64,000 bases of DNA from VAXT01 sp038040395 (GCA_038040395.1 JBBPIJ010000001.1:186001-250000), one strand, 5' to 3'; shown: positions 40,500-48,847, numbered from the stretch's first letter. Notes: generated by a model not told the origin, from the letters alone. Numbers and translations are program-made.

Positions 40500-43400
40500 G
40501 TGCCGTACGTCGAGCTGCACTGCCATTCAGCCTATTCGTTCCTCGACGGCGCTTCACACCCTGAGGACCTAGCTGCGCGGGCCGCCGAGCTCGGGTACGA
40601 AGCGCTCGCGCTCACCGACCACGACGGGGTCTACGGCTCGCTCGAGTTCGCGCACGCGGCCAAGGCATTCGGCGTGCGGCCGATCACCGGTGCCGAGGTG
40701 ACCCTTCGCGGCGGGGCTCACGTGACGCTGCTCGTCGAGACGCCGCGCGGCTACGCGAACCTTTGCAGGCTCTTGACCTCTGCGCACGCGGAGACGCGCC
40801 CGAAGCCGACCGAGTTGCAGCCGCCCGCGCTCGATCCGGCGCTACTGGCCGAGATGAACGAGGGGCTCGTCTGCCTCTCCGGCTGTGCGCGCGACGGGCT
40901 CGCCGTGCGTGATCCGAACGCGGTGGCCGAGCTGGCTAGCGCGTTCGGGAGCGAGCGGTTCTTCGTCGAGCTCCAACGGCCGTACGAGCGAGGCGACACG
41001 CGGCGGAACGCGAAGCTGCGCGACCTCGCCGAGGCGCTGGGCGTCGAGACGATCGTCACCGGCGACGCGCATGCGCACAACGCCCGCCGCGCGGTGCTCC
41101 AGGACGCGATGGTCGCGATCCGTCACCGCACCTCGCTCGAGGGCGCCGAGCGCGAGCGGCGCGGCAACCACGAGGCGGTGCTGCTCGCACCCGAGCAGGC
41201 TGGAGAACGCTTCCCGATGGACGCCGAAGCCGTCGCCCGCACAGGCGAGCTAGCCGCACGCCTCGAGTTCGACCTCACCGAAGAGCTGGGCTACCGCTAC
41301 CCGGACTTCTCCGATCGGGACGAGCCCGCGATCGCCGCCCTCGCCCGCGTCTGCAATCGAGCCTTCGAGGCCCGTTACCGACTTAGCAACAGTCTGTTGC
41401 TAAGTAAGACAAGGGCCCGTCTGGACGAGGAGCTGGCGCTCATCGACGAACTGGGGCTCGCCGGGTTCTTCCTCCTCCACTGGGAGGTGCTCGAGCTCGC
41501 CGCCGATGTCGCGCGGGAGGTGCGCGGCCGTGAATCGCCACGCCACTCATTGCCGCCGGGACGCGGGCGGGGCAGCTCGGTCGGCTCCCTCGTCTGCTAC
41601 CTGACGGGGCTCTCGCACGTCGACCCGGTCGCCGCCGGCCTCTCGCTGGGCCGCTTCCTCAACCGCGAGCTCGACTCGGTTCCCGACATCGACCTCGACT
41701 TCCCGCGCGACATCCGCGAGAAGCTGATCGTCGCGCTCACCGAGCGCTACGGGCGCGAGCACGCCGCTCTCGTCGCGAGCTTCTCGACCTATCGCTCCCG
41801 TGGGGCGATCCGCGACCTCGGCAAGGCCCTGGGCCTTCCCTTCGCGGAGCTCGAACGCCTCGCGCGCATCACCGACGGAAGCCCGAAGCGCGTCGCGGAA
41901 GAGATCGGCAAGCTCCCCGACGTCGAGGCGAAGCGGCGGTCGCCCCGCTGGCGCGCCCTCGCCGTGCTCTCGCGCGAGATCGCCGGCCTGCCGCGCCACA
42001 TCTCGCAACACCCGGGCGGGATGGTCATCTCGAGCCGTCCGCTGGTCGAGCTCGTCCCGGTGCAGCCGGCCGCGATGGAGGGGCGCCAGATCTGCCAGTG
42101 GGACAAGGACTCGTGCGCCGACGCTGGTTTCCTGAAGATCGACCTGCTTGGGCTGGGCATGCTCTCGGCAGTCGAGGACTGCGTCGTCCAGATCGCCAAC
42201 CTGCGAGGCAAGACGATCGACCTCTCGCGGATTCCGCTCGACGACCCGGCGGTGTACGGGGAGATCCAGCGCGCGGACACCGTCGGCGACTTCCAGATCG
42301 AGAGCCGTGCGCAGATGCAGAGCCTGCTGCGAACGCGTCCCGAGAACCTCGAAGATCTCACCGTCCAGGTTGCGCTCGTCCGGCCCGGGCCGATCCAGGG
42401 CAAGGCCGTCCACCCGTACATCGACCACCGCCAGCGGCTACGCGAGGATCCGACGTTCATCCCGCCGGTCGATCACCCGCTCCTCGCCGATCCGCTGCGC
42501 GAGACGCTCGGTGTCGTCGTCTTCCAGGACCAGGTGCTCGAGGTGGCGATCGCGCTCGCCGGCTTCAGCGTGGGGGAGGCCGAAGGGCTACGCCGGGCGA
42601 TGAGCCGCAAGCGGAGCGAGGCCGCGATCGAGGCTTTTCGCGACCGCTTCGTCGGCGGCGCTCTCGAGAAGGGTGTCGACGAGCAGACGGCGAACGCGGT
42701 CTACGACAAGCTCGTCGGCTTCTCGGGGTTCGGCTTCCCGAAATCGCATGCCGCCGCGTTCGGCCTGCTCGCCTACCAGTCGGCCTGGTTGCGGCACCAC
42801 TATCCGGCAGAGTTCCTGTGCGCCCTCCTGAACGCGCAGCCGATGGGCTTCTACCCGCCGGCGAGCCTGGTTCGCGACGCGCAGCGGCGCGGGGTGGAGG
42901 TGCGACCGCCAGATGTGAACGTGAGCCAGGCGAAGTGCTCCATCGAGGACGGCGCGGTGCGAATCGGCTTCGAATTCATTGCTTCGGTGGGCGAAGACGA
43001 TGCGAAAGCGCTCGCCGAGGAGCGGGACCGCGGCGGGCCGTTCGAGGACGTCGTTTCGCTGGCGCAGCGCACGTCGCTCGGCCAGAGCAGCCTCGAGAGC
43101 CTGATCGCCTCGGGGGCTTGCGATCCGCTGGGAAAGTCGCGCCGCGCGCTGCTCTGGGAGCTGGGCCTCGTTCCGCGCTCGCAGAGCGTGCCCGGCTCCG
43201 GCGGCGAGGAACGCCAACTGGCGCTTCCGCTCGATCCGACCGTGGAGACGCCCGAGCTTCGGGAGCACTCGGAGTGGGAGCGGATGCTCGCGGACTACCG
43301 GCAGACGAGTCTCTCGATCGGCGTGCACCCGATGGAGCTCCTGCGCCCACACCTTCCCGAGGGCGTCCTTTCGAGCCATGACCTGTGCCTGGCACCGGAC

Positions 43401-43718
43401 AGGGCTCGTGTGGCCGTGGCAGGGATGGCCGTGGCTCGACAGCGGCCGGCAACGGCGAACGGCGTGGTCTTCATGCTGCTCGAGGACGAGTTCGGGCAGA
43501 TGAACCTGATCGTCCCGCCGCCGGTGTACGAGCGCCATCGGGCGATCGTCCGCGGCGAGCCTCTGATCCTCGCTCGCGGCACCTACGAGCGCATCGAGCG
43601 CAACCAGAACGTCGTCGTCCGTGAGCTCGAGTCGCTGGCCCCGATCGCCCGCAGGCTCTCCGGCGCCTCGGATCTCGTCTCGGCGCTCCCGGACGCGCAC
43701 CACTTCGGTCACCGATAG
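40500..43718 (+). CDS. dnaE2: error-prone DNA polymerase III alpha subunit DnaE2
   Basis: 1072 aa, C-family polymerase of the SOS mutasome. The N-terminal PHP domain has YVELHCHSAYSFLDGAS and ALALTDHDGVYGSLEF. The palm has GRGSSVGSLVCYLTGLSHVD and the catalytic SVPDIDLDFPRDIREKL. PGGMVISSRPL and GFPKSHAAAFGLLAYQSAWL mark the fingers and thumb. The C-terminal OB-fold has GVVFMLLEDEFGQMNLIV. Length and short C-terminus separate it from replicative DnaE. Residues 295-302 (LSNSLLLS) are encoded by an inserted palindrome. TAGGAG six bases before the GTG may be a leaderless -10; no SOS box was seen here. Confidence 0.95.
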   Translation: MPYVELHCHSAYSFLDGASHPEDLAARAAELGYEALALTDHDGVYGSLEFAHAAKAFGVRPITGAEVTLRGGAHVTLLVETPRGYANLCRLLTSAHAETRPKPTELQPPALDPALLAEMNEGLVCLSGCARDGLAVRDPNAVAELASAFGSERFFVELQRPYERGDTRRNAKLRDLAEALGVETIVTGDAHAHNARRAVLQDAMVAIRHRTSLEGAERERRGNHEAVLLAPEQAGERFPMDAEAVARTGELAARLEFDLTEELGYRYPDFSDRDEPAIAALARVCNRAFEARYRLSNSLLLSKTRARLDEELALIDELGLAGFFLLHWEVLELAADVAREVRGRESPRHSLPPGRGRGSSVGSLVCYLTGLSHVDPVAAGLSLGRFLNRELDSVPDIDLDFPRDIREKLIVALTERYGREHAALVASFSTYRSRGAIRDLGKALGLPFAELERLARITDGSPKRVAEEIGKLPDVEAKRRSPRWRALAVLSREIAGLPRHISQHPGGMVISSRPLVELVPVQPAAMEGRQICQWDKDSCADAGFLKIDLLGLGMLSAVEDCVVQIANLRGKTIDLSRIPLDDPAVYGEIQRADTVGDFQIESRAQMQSLLRTRPENLEDLTVQVALVRPGPIQGKAVHPYIDHRQRLREDPTFIPPVDHPLLADPLRETLGVVVFQDQVLEVAIALAGFSVGEAEGLRRAMSRKRSEAAIEAFRDRFVGGALEKGVDEQTANAVYDKLVGFSGFGFPKSHAAAFGLLAYQSAWLRHHYPAEFLCALLNAQPMGFYPPASLVRDAQRRGVEVRPPDVNVSQAKCSIEDGAVRIGFEFIASVGEDDAKALAEERDRGGPFEDVVSLAQRTSLGQSSLESLIASGACDPLGKSRRALLWELGLVPRSQSVPGSGGEERQLALPLDPTVETPELREHSEWERMLADYRQTSLSIGVHPMELLRPHLPEGVLSSHDLCLAPDRARVAVAGMAVARQRPATANGVVFMLLEDEFGQMNLIVPPPVYERHRAIVRGEPLILARGTYERIERNQNVVVRELESLAPIARRLSGASDLVSALPDAHHFGHR
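41381..41405. repeat. intragenic 25-bp palindrome, dnaE2 copy
   Basis: Perfect palindrome: arm ACTTAGCAACAG, centre T, arm CTGTTGCTAAGT. Markedly AT-richer than its surroundings. It lies in a linker between the PHP domain and the catalytic core where DnaE2 proteins vary, and encodes LSNSLLLS in frame. An almost identical palindrome lies in rpsB. Confidence 0.85.
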
Positions 43719-43721
43719 GAT
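43716..43721 (+). promoter_or_regulatory. -10 element, leaderless start of lipoprotein gene
   Basis: TAGGAT, overlapping the dnaE2 stop and seven bases before the ATG. Confidence 0.55.
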
Positions 43722-43728
43722 CGCCCGG

Positions 43729-44304
43729 ATGCGCGTCGCCCAGACCATCGCCGTTTTTCTCTGCGCGTCGACGCTCGCTCTCGCCGCCGCGGGCTGCGGC
43801 GGCAGCAGCAAGAGTTACTCCGGCACGAAGCCGGACGTCTGGGCATCGACCGTCTGCGGCGCACTCGGTGACTGGGCCGAGGCGCTCAAGGCCGACAGCA
43901 ATCGGCTCGGCTCCGCTCTCAGCGGCACGACGGATCTCAAGGTCGTGAAGGCGAAGTTCGTCGCCTTCCTCGAGAACGCCGAGCGCAGGTCGCGCACGAT
44001 GATCACGAAGATCACGGGAGCAGGTGCTCCGGCCGTGAAGGACGGCGGAGCGATCCAGACGCAGCTCGTGAGCGGGCTCGGTGGGGCTCAGGCGAGCTTC
44101 GCGCGGGCAATCGCAAAGGCGAAGAGGCTCCCGGCCAACAATCCTCAGGCGTTCTCGGCCGGGGTGCAGGCACTGGGGAGCGACGTCGAGAAGGAGCTCA
44201 CGGCCACGGGCGAGAACTTCCAAAAGCTCGGGGACAAGTACGACGACGACACGCTGAACGAGGCGACGTCGGACGAGCCCGCCTGCAAGAAGATCAGCTC
44301 GTAG
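43729..44304 (+). CDS. secreted lipoprotein of unknown function
   Basis: 191 aa. A type II signal peptide MRVAQTIAVFLCASTLALAA is followed by lipobox LAAAGC. The mature part is helical and polar (WAEALKADSNRLGSALSG, FLENAERRSRTMITKITGAG, FARAIAKAKRLPANN), likely a small helical bundle anchored to the outer face of the membrane. No family recognised. Separate promoter. Its stop codon lies inside the first arm of a 161-nt nested palindrome. Confidence 0.75.
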   Translation: MRVAQTIAVFLCASTLALAAAGCGGSSKSYSGTKPDVWASTVCGALGDWAEALKADSNRLGSALSGTTDLKVVKAKFVAFLENAERRSRTMITKITGAGAPAVKDGGAIQTQLVSGLGGAQASFARAIAKAKRLPANNPQAFSAGVQALGSDVEKELTATGENFQKLGDKYDDDTLNEATSDEPACKKISS

Positions 44305-44463
44305 GAGGGTTTGGCGGAATGTTGCTCGTCGCCGGGGTGCGATGCTCGTTCCGAGGCCGCGGACGCAGGGAGCCTCGATAGTCCCTATCGGGGCGACTGA
44401 GGACCCGGCATCGGAACGAGCAGCGCGGCCCGGGGGCTCAGCCATATTTCGCCAAACCCTCCT
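44303..44463. repeat. 161-nt nested palindromic element between convergent genes
   Basis: Outer arms 44303-44326 and 44440-44463 pair over 24 positions (14 perfect pairs AGGAGGGTTTGGCG, then two G-U and one mismatch). Inside lies a 12-bp stem (44343-44354 with 44411-44422, TGCTCGTTCCGA) and a central 10-bp hairpin (44372-44394, loop TCC). It fills the gap between a plus-strand lipoprotein and a minus-strand gene almost exactly. Options are a bidirectional terminator, a non-coding RNA, or a MITE-like element; no target-site duplication is obvious. Confidence 0.7.
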
Positions 44464-44467
44464 GGGC

Positions 44468-44776
44468 TCAGACGTCCTCGATCTCGAGCGCAAAACGCGG
44501 AAGGCGCTTGGCGACGGCGAGATTGAACTCCTGCTCGTATTCGTCTGCAGACTCCTCGTCCATCGTCGAGGCGAAGTTGTCGCGGAGGCCGCCCAGGAGC
44601 TCCGTGCCGGTCTCGATCAGGTCCAGGTACTCGGCGTACCGCTCCTCGGCTTCCGTGCGCTCGGCGGCGTCGTAGGCTCGCTCGGCCTCCTCGCAGTCGG
44701 CGATCAGGGCCGCTTCCTCGCGTTCGAAGAGGTCGAGCTGACGGCGGATGAGGTCTGCGAAGCGGTCGCCCTTCAC
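44468..44776 (-). CDS. small coiled-coil protein of unknown function
   Basis: 102 aa, almost entirely helical and acidic: DRFADLIRRQLDLFEREEAA, LIADCEEAERAYDAAERTEA, EERYAEYLDLIETGTELLGG. A C-terminal FNLAVAKRLPRFALEIEDV follows. The GTG overlaps the glycosyltransferase stop as GTGA, so it is translated from the same message. No family recognised; a partner of the glycosyltransferase is possible but unsupported. Confidence 0.6.
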   Translation of the reverse strand: MKGDRFADLIRRQLDLFEREEAALIADCEEAERAYDAAERTEAEERYAEYLDLIETGTELLGGLRDNFASTMDEESADEYEQEFNLAVAKRLPRFALEIEDV

Positions 44777-45825
44777 ACGAGCTCCTCGTAGACGGCGAGG
44801 TGCGCCCGGGCCGCGGCGTCCCACGTCAGCTCGTCCCGCGCGCGCTCGGCGCCCCGGCGCGCCTGCTCCAGTGCCTCCCGGTCCGCGAGGAGCTCACGCA
44901 CGGCCTCCGTGAGCGCCTCGACGTCACCCGGAGGGACGACCCGCCCGGCTCCGAAGGAGCGAACCGGCTCGCCGAGCCCGCCGACGTCGTAGACCACAGC
45001 CGGTACGCCTGCCCCCAGCGCACGCATGAGCGCGCCGCTCTGGTCGATCTCGGGCCTGTAAGGGAAGAGCGCAACGGTCGTCTCGCCGAGCGCACGGTCG
45101 ATCTCGTCGTCGGAGAGATAGCCGAGACGCCACTCGGCCGTGTTCCCGGCAGCAGCCCGGTAGCCGTCCACCGGCTCCAGCGGATCGCCCGCGACCAGGA
45201 GGCGCGCTCCGTCGACTCGCTTCGCCGCCTCGATCGCGTCCCCGATGCCCTTGTACGCGCGAATGATCCCGAGGCAGAGCAACGTGTGCCCGTCGTCGCG
45301 CCGCTCCGGGCTGCTGGCGTAAACGGGATGGGGGATGACCCGGAGCCGCGCGGGCTCGGTCAGCTCAGCGAGCTGATCGCGTCCACGCTCGCTGTGGACG
45401 ACGATCCGCTCGAAGCGGCCGAAGAGCCGCCGCCACAGGTCGCGCTTCGCGGCGGTGCGACGGGGCAGAAGGTCGTGGGCGGTGAAGACGAGGGGCGCTC
45501 CCTGGCGAAGGAGGCGGTCGTCGATCTCGGGCGCGGCCAGCCATTGCACGTGGGCCACGTCCGCGCTGCGCCTGCGGAGGCGAAGGAGGCCGAGCGGATG
45601 CTCGACGAGCTTGACCGGAATGCGCAGCCGCGAGCGCTGAAAGACGCGGGAGCTGAGCGGATAGAAGAGCTCGCTGCGGATGTAGCCGTCCGGCGCAGGC
45701 GGGTCGCCGAAGCGAAACGGCGAGGTGACGAGCTCCACGTCCGCGCCCGCCCGTGCGAGCGCCGAGGCGAGCTCGTGGTCGTACTGGGGCGTGAACGCAG
45801 GCGGGTCGGCAAGGAGGACGCGCAT
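44773..45825 (-). CDS. GT-B glycosyltransferase (GT4 family)
   Basis: 350 aa. The N-terminal Rossmann half begins MRVLLADPPAFTPQYDHELA. The second half carries LLCLGIIRAYKGIGDAIEAA, ARLLVAGDPLEPV, DDEIDRALGETTVALFPYRP and the nucleotide-sugar Glu region DQSGALMRALGAGVPAVVYD. It is a retaining GT4-like enzyme acting on lipid or saccharide acceptors; donor and acceptor are unknown. Divergent from the PLP enzyme across 24 bases. Confidence 0.87.
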   Translation of the reverse strand: MRVLLADPPAFTPQYDHELASALARAGADVELVTSPFRFGDPPAPDGYIRSELFYPLSSRVFQRSRLRIPVKLVEHPLGLLRLRRRSADVAHVQWLAAPEIDDRLLRQGAPLVFTAHDLLPRRTAAKRDLWRRLFGRFERIVVHSERGRDQLAELTEPARLRVIPHPVYASSPERRDDGHTLLCLGIIRAYKGIGDAIEAAKRVDGARLLVAGDPLEPVDGYRAAAGNTAEWRLGYLSDDEIDRALGETTVALFPYRPEIDQSGALMRALGAGVPAVVYDVGGLGEPVRSFGAGRVVPPGDVEALTEAVRELLADREALEQARRGAERARDELTWDAAARAHLAVYEELV

Positions 45826-45833
45826 GGCGGGCC

Positions 45834-45840
45834 TAGACTA
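45834..45840. promoter_or_regulatory. symmetrical -10 between glycosyltransferase and PLP-enzyme genes
   Basis: TAGACTA: plus TAGACT ten bases before TTG 45850, minus TAGTCT nine bases before the glycosyltransferase ATG. The whole intergenic gap is 24 bases, so both promoters must share it. Confidence 0.5.
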
Positions 45841-45849
45841 GCCCTGCCT

Positions 45850-46908
45850 TTGCCGCCGACCTTCGACGAGGCACGCGCTGCCTTCCCGGTGCTCGACCAC
45901 CTCGCGTACCTGAACGCGGGTACGAACGGACCGCTCGCGCGGTCGACTGCCGAGGCGATTCTGGCCGAGGAGCTCGTCGACCTCACGCAGGCCCGCGGTG
46001 GCGAGCCGTACTTCTCCCGCGCACTCGGTCGACGCGACGAGGTGCGGACGAAGCTTGCCGAGCACCTGTCCGTCGAGCCGGAGCACGTCGCTCTCACGCG
46101 ATCGACGACCGACGGCTGCAACATCGTCCTGGCCGGCCTGGGGCTCGGCCCGGAGGACGAGATCGTGACGAGCGACGTCGAGCACTTCGGGCTGATCGGG
46201 CCGCTGCACGCGTCGGGAGCTCGCATCGTCGCCGCCCCGGAGGACAAGATCGTCGATGCGGTCACCGACCGGACGCGGCTGATCGCGATCTCGCACGTCT
46301 CGTGGGCCACCGGGAACTCGCTCGAGCCTGAGCGCGTCAAGGCCGAGACGGGCATCCCGATCCTCGTCGACGGGGCACAGTCAGCCGGCGTGATCCCTGT
46401 CGGGGCCGGGACGTTCGACTTCTACGCGGTCTCGTGCCAGAAGTGGCTCTGCGGGCCGGACGTGACCGGCGCTCTCGTCGTCGCCGACCCCGAGGCGCTG
46501 CGCGTCGCCTTGCCGAGCTACTTCGCCCAGTCCGAGCACCAGCCGGACGGCTCGTTCGTGCCCAGAGCCGGCGCCGAGCGCTTCGACTCCGGCTGGATCG
46601 GAGGCCCGTCGCTCGCGGGACTCTCCGCTGCGCTGGACGTCGCGCCCGAGTGGCGCTTCGAGCGCGGAGCCGAGATCGCCGCCCGCTGTCGTGCAGCGCT
46701 TGCCGAGCGATTCGAGGTCGTGACGAAGCCGGGCCAGGCGGGCCTCGTCACCTTCCGGCCCGAAGGCGACGCCGCCGAGATCGTCGAGCGCCTCCGCGGG
46801 CAGGGCGTCATCGTCCGCGAGCTCCCCGGCCGCGGCCTGATCCGGGTCTCGTGCGGCTACTGGACGAGCGACGACGACATCGACCGGCTGCTGGCGGGGC
46901 TCAGCTAG
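45850..46908 (+). CDS. class V aminotransferase / cysteine desulfurase-like PLP enzyme
   Basis: 352 aa fold-type I PLP protein: YLNAGTNGPLARSTAEAILA at the substrate loop, HVALTRSTTDGCNIVLAGLG at the PLP phosphate site, HVSWATGN and ILVDGAQSAGVIPV, with the Schiff-base Lys in AVSCQKWLCGP. The active-site Cys loop of cysteine desulfurases is not evident, so an aminotransferase, lyase or epimerase activity is equally likely. TTG 45850 is the best start; CTG 45844 is the alternative. Overlaps the convergent HD gene by eight bases. Confidence 0.82.
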   Translation: MPPTFDEARAAFPVLDHLAYLNAGTNGPLARSTAEAILAEELVDLTQARGGEPYFSRALGRRDEVRTKLAEHLSVEPEHVALTRSTTDGCNIVLAGLGLGPEDEIVTSDVEHFGLIGPLHASGARIVAAPEDKIVDAVTDRTRLIAISHVSWATGNSLEPERVKAETGIPILVDGAQSAGVIPVGAGTFDFYAVSCQKWLCGPDVTGALVVADPEALRVALPSYFAQSEHQPDGSFVPRAGAERFDSGWIGGPSLAGLSAALDVAPEWRFERGAEIAARCRAALAERFEVVTKPGQAGLVTFRPEGDAAEIVERLRGQGVIVRELPGRGLIRVSCGYWTSDDDIDRLLAGLS

Positions 46909-47479
46909 GCACGTCCGCGGCCGTGCGCAGGCCGAGCTCGGGCGCGATCGGGCGAAGTGCTTCGATCACGAAGCGGATGTGGTCGTCCAGCTCGACGCCG
47001 AGCTCCTCGGCGCCCTTGTAGACGTCCTCCCGGTGCACGCCTGCTGCGAACGAGGGCTGCTTCAGCTTCTTCTTGACGGACTTCGGCTCCAGCGTCTCGA
47101 TCCCGTCCGGGCGCACCAAGCCGCAGGCGTGGATGAACCCGGAGAGCTCGTCGCAGGCGAAGAGCGTCTTCTTCATCAGCGTGTCACGAGGGAGCCCGAG
47201 GTGCTCGGCGTGGGAGAGGACACCCTCGACGACCTCCTCGGGATAGCCCTCGGTCCGCAGGATCGGCGCGCCGTCCTGCGGATGCTGCTCGAGGGTCGGG
47301 TGCATCTCCCAGTCGAAGTCGTGGAGGAGCGCGGTCACGCCCCAGAGCTCCTCGTCCTCCCCGAACTTGCGCGCGTAGGCGCGAACGGAAGCCTCCACCG
47401 CGAGCGCGTGCCGCAGCAACGCCTCGCTCTTCGTGTGGCGGTTCAGGGTCTCCCAGGCGCGCTCGCGGGTGATCTCCAA
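46901..47479 (-). CDS. HD domain phosphohydrolase
   Basis: 192 aa of the small HDIG/YedJ-like family: LLRHALAVEASVRAYARKFG, HD motif TALLHDFDWEMHPTLEQHPQ, GVLSHAEHLGLPRDTLMKKT, LFACDELSGFIHACGLVRPD. The metal set H...HD...H...D is complete. It probably hydrolyses a phosphate ester; substrate unknown. TTG 47479 is preferred because homologues begin at this helix; TTG 47506 would overlap murA. Divergent from murA, sharing a symmetrical -10. Confidence 0.82.
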   Translation of the reverse strand: MEITRERAWETLNRHTKSEALLRHALAVEASVRAYARKFGEDEELWGVTALLHDFDWEMHPTLEQHPQDGAPILRTEGYPEEVVEGVLSHAEHLGLPRDTLMKKTLFACDELSGFIHACGLVRPDGIETLEPKSVKKKLKQPSFAAGVHREDVYKGAEELGVELDDHIRFVIEALRPIAPELGLRTAADVPS

Positions 47480-47487
47480 GCGAGGGA

Positions 47488-47494
47488 TACGATA
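47488..47494. promoter_or_regulatory. symmetrical -10 between HD-domain and murA genes
   Basis: TACGATA: plus TACGAT 12 bases before the murA ATG; minus TATCGT about ten bases before TTG 47479. Confidence 0.5.
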
Positions 47495-47505
47495 GCCCGT
47501 CGCCA

Positions 47506-48816
47506 ATGACTGAAACGATGGTCGAGCACGAGCTGATGGAGTCTTTCGTCATCGAAGGCGGGCAGCCGCTGCACGGGCACGTGACCGCCGCAGGGAACAA
47601 GAACGGGGTGCTCCCGATCCTCGCCGCGTGCCTGCTGACGAGCGAGCCGGTGGCGCTGCGGAACGTTCCGCGGATCCGCGACGTGGACACGATGCTCGCC
47701 CTTCTCGTCGACCTCGGGGCCGACGTCGAGTGGACCGGCCCGAACGAGGTTCGCGTACATGCCGCCGAGATCCGGAAGACGGAGCTCGACCGGGAGCTCT
47801 GCTCGCGTATGCGAGCGTCGTTCCTGCTAGCGGGCCCGGTCCTCGTGCGCTGCGGGAACGTTGTCGCGGCACCGCCCGGAGGCGACGTCATCGGGCGCCG
47901 GCGGCTCGACCCCCACATCCACGGCTTCACGAACCTGGGCGCGCACGTCGAGGCGGGCGACCTTTACGACATGCGGACCGACGGCCTGCGCGGTGCAAAC
48001 GTCTTCCTGGACGAGGCGAGCGTGATGGCTACCGAGAACATCGTCATGGCCGCGGCGCTCACACCGGGGCAAACGGTGATCGGCAACGCGGCGTGCGAGC
48101 CGCACGTCCAGGACCTGTGTCGCTTCCTCATTTCACTTGGGGCCTCGATCGAGGGCATCGAGTCGAACGTGCTCCGTGTCGAGGGCGTCGAGAGCCTGAG
48201 CGGCGGCGAGTGGACGATCGGCCCGGACCACGTGGAGGTCGCGAGCTTCATCGGCCTCGGCGCGGTGACGGGCGGCGACCTGACGGTCGACGGCGTCAAG
48301 ACAGAGGATCTCGTCTCGATTCTTCCGACCTTCGCCCGGCTGGGCGTGCACGTCGAGCTGGGCGAGAGCAGCGTGCGAGTGCCGCCGGGGCAGGAGCTCC
48401 AGGTGGAGGACGACATCGGCGGGCACATTCCGAAGATCGAGGACGGCCCGTGGCCCGCGTTCCCGTCCGACTGCACCTCGATCGCCCTCACGGTAGCGAC
48501 TCAGGCGCGGGGAACCGTGCTCCTGTTCGAGAAGATGTTCGAGAACCGCCTCTTCTTCACCGACAAGCTCGTCTCGATGGGGGCGCGAATCATCCTCTGC
48601 GACCCTCATCGCGCGGTCGTGACCGGCCCGGCGAAGCTGCGCGGCCAGCGGATGGAGAGCCCCGACATCCGCGCGGGCATGTCCATGCTGCTCGCCGGGC
48701 TCTGCGCAGAGGGCGAGTCGACGATCGGAGCCGTCTACCAGATCGACAAGGGCTACGAGCGCATCGACGAGCGGCTGCGCTCAGTCGGCGCCCGAATAGA
48801 GCGCGTCCCCGGTTAG
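47506..48816 (+). CDS. murA: UDP-GlcNAc 1-carboxyvinyltransferase with Asp at the catalytic Cys position
   Basis: 436 aa; transfers enolpyruvate from PEP to UDP-GlcNAc, the first committed step of peptidoglycan synthesis. The EPSP-like repeats are complete, with AAGNKNGVLPILAACLL at the N-terminus and GHIPKIEDGPWPAFPSD near the hinge. The active-site loop reads APPGGDVIGRRRLDPHIHGF: Asp127 replaces the usual Cys. This natural variant is known from mycobacteria and chlamydiae and prevents alkylation by fosfomycin. ATG 47506 is used; ATGs at 47518 and 47536 are also in frame. Confidence 0.92.
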   Translation: MTETMVEHELMESFVIEGGQPLHGHVTAAGNKNGVLPILAACLLTSEPVALRNVPRIRDVDTMLALLVDLGADVEWTGPNEVRVHAAEIRKTELDRELCSRMRASFLLAGPVLVRCGNVVAAPPGGDVIGRRRLDPHIHGFTNLGAHVEAGDLYDMRTDGLRGANVFLDEASVMATENIVMAAALTPGQTVIGNAACEPHVQDLCRFLISLGASIEGIESNVLRVEGVESLSGGEWTIGPDHVEVASFIGLGAVTGGDLTVDGVKTEDLVSILPTFARLGVHVELGESSVRVPPGQELQVEDDIGGHIPKIEDGPWPAFPSDCTSIALTVATQARGTVLLFEKMFENRLFFTDKLVSMGARIILCDPHRAVVTGPAKLRGQRMESPDIRAGMSMLLAGLCAEGESTIGAVYQIDKGYERIDERLRSVGARIERVPG

Positions 48817-48847
48817 CTGCTCGCTTCCCTGACCGGCGTCGGCTCCC

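Noticed and set aside
41381..41405. The dnaE2 palindrome as a LexA or other SOS operator
   Set aside because: It contains no GAAC-N4-GTTC, lies 880 bases inside the gene, and has a copy in rpsB, which is not an SOS gene.
44303..44463. Classical rho-independent terminator
   Set aside because: No T-run follows either arm and the structure is far larger and nested, so it is listed as a repeat or structured element instead.
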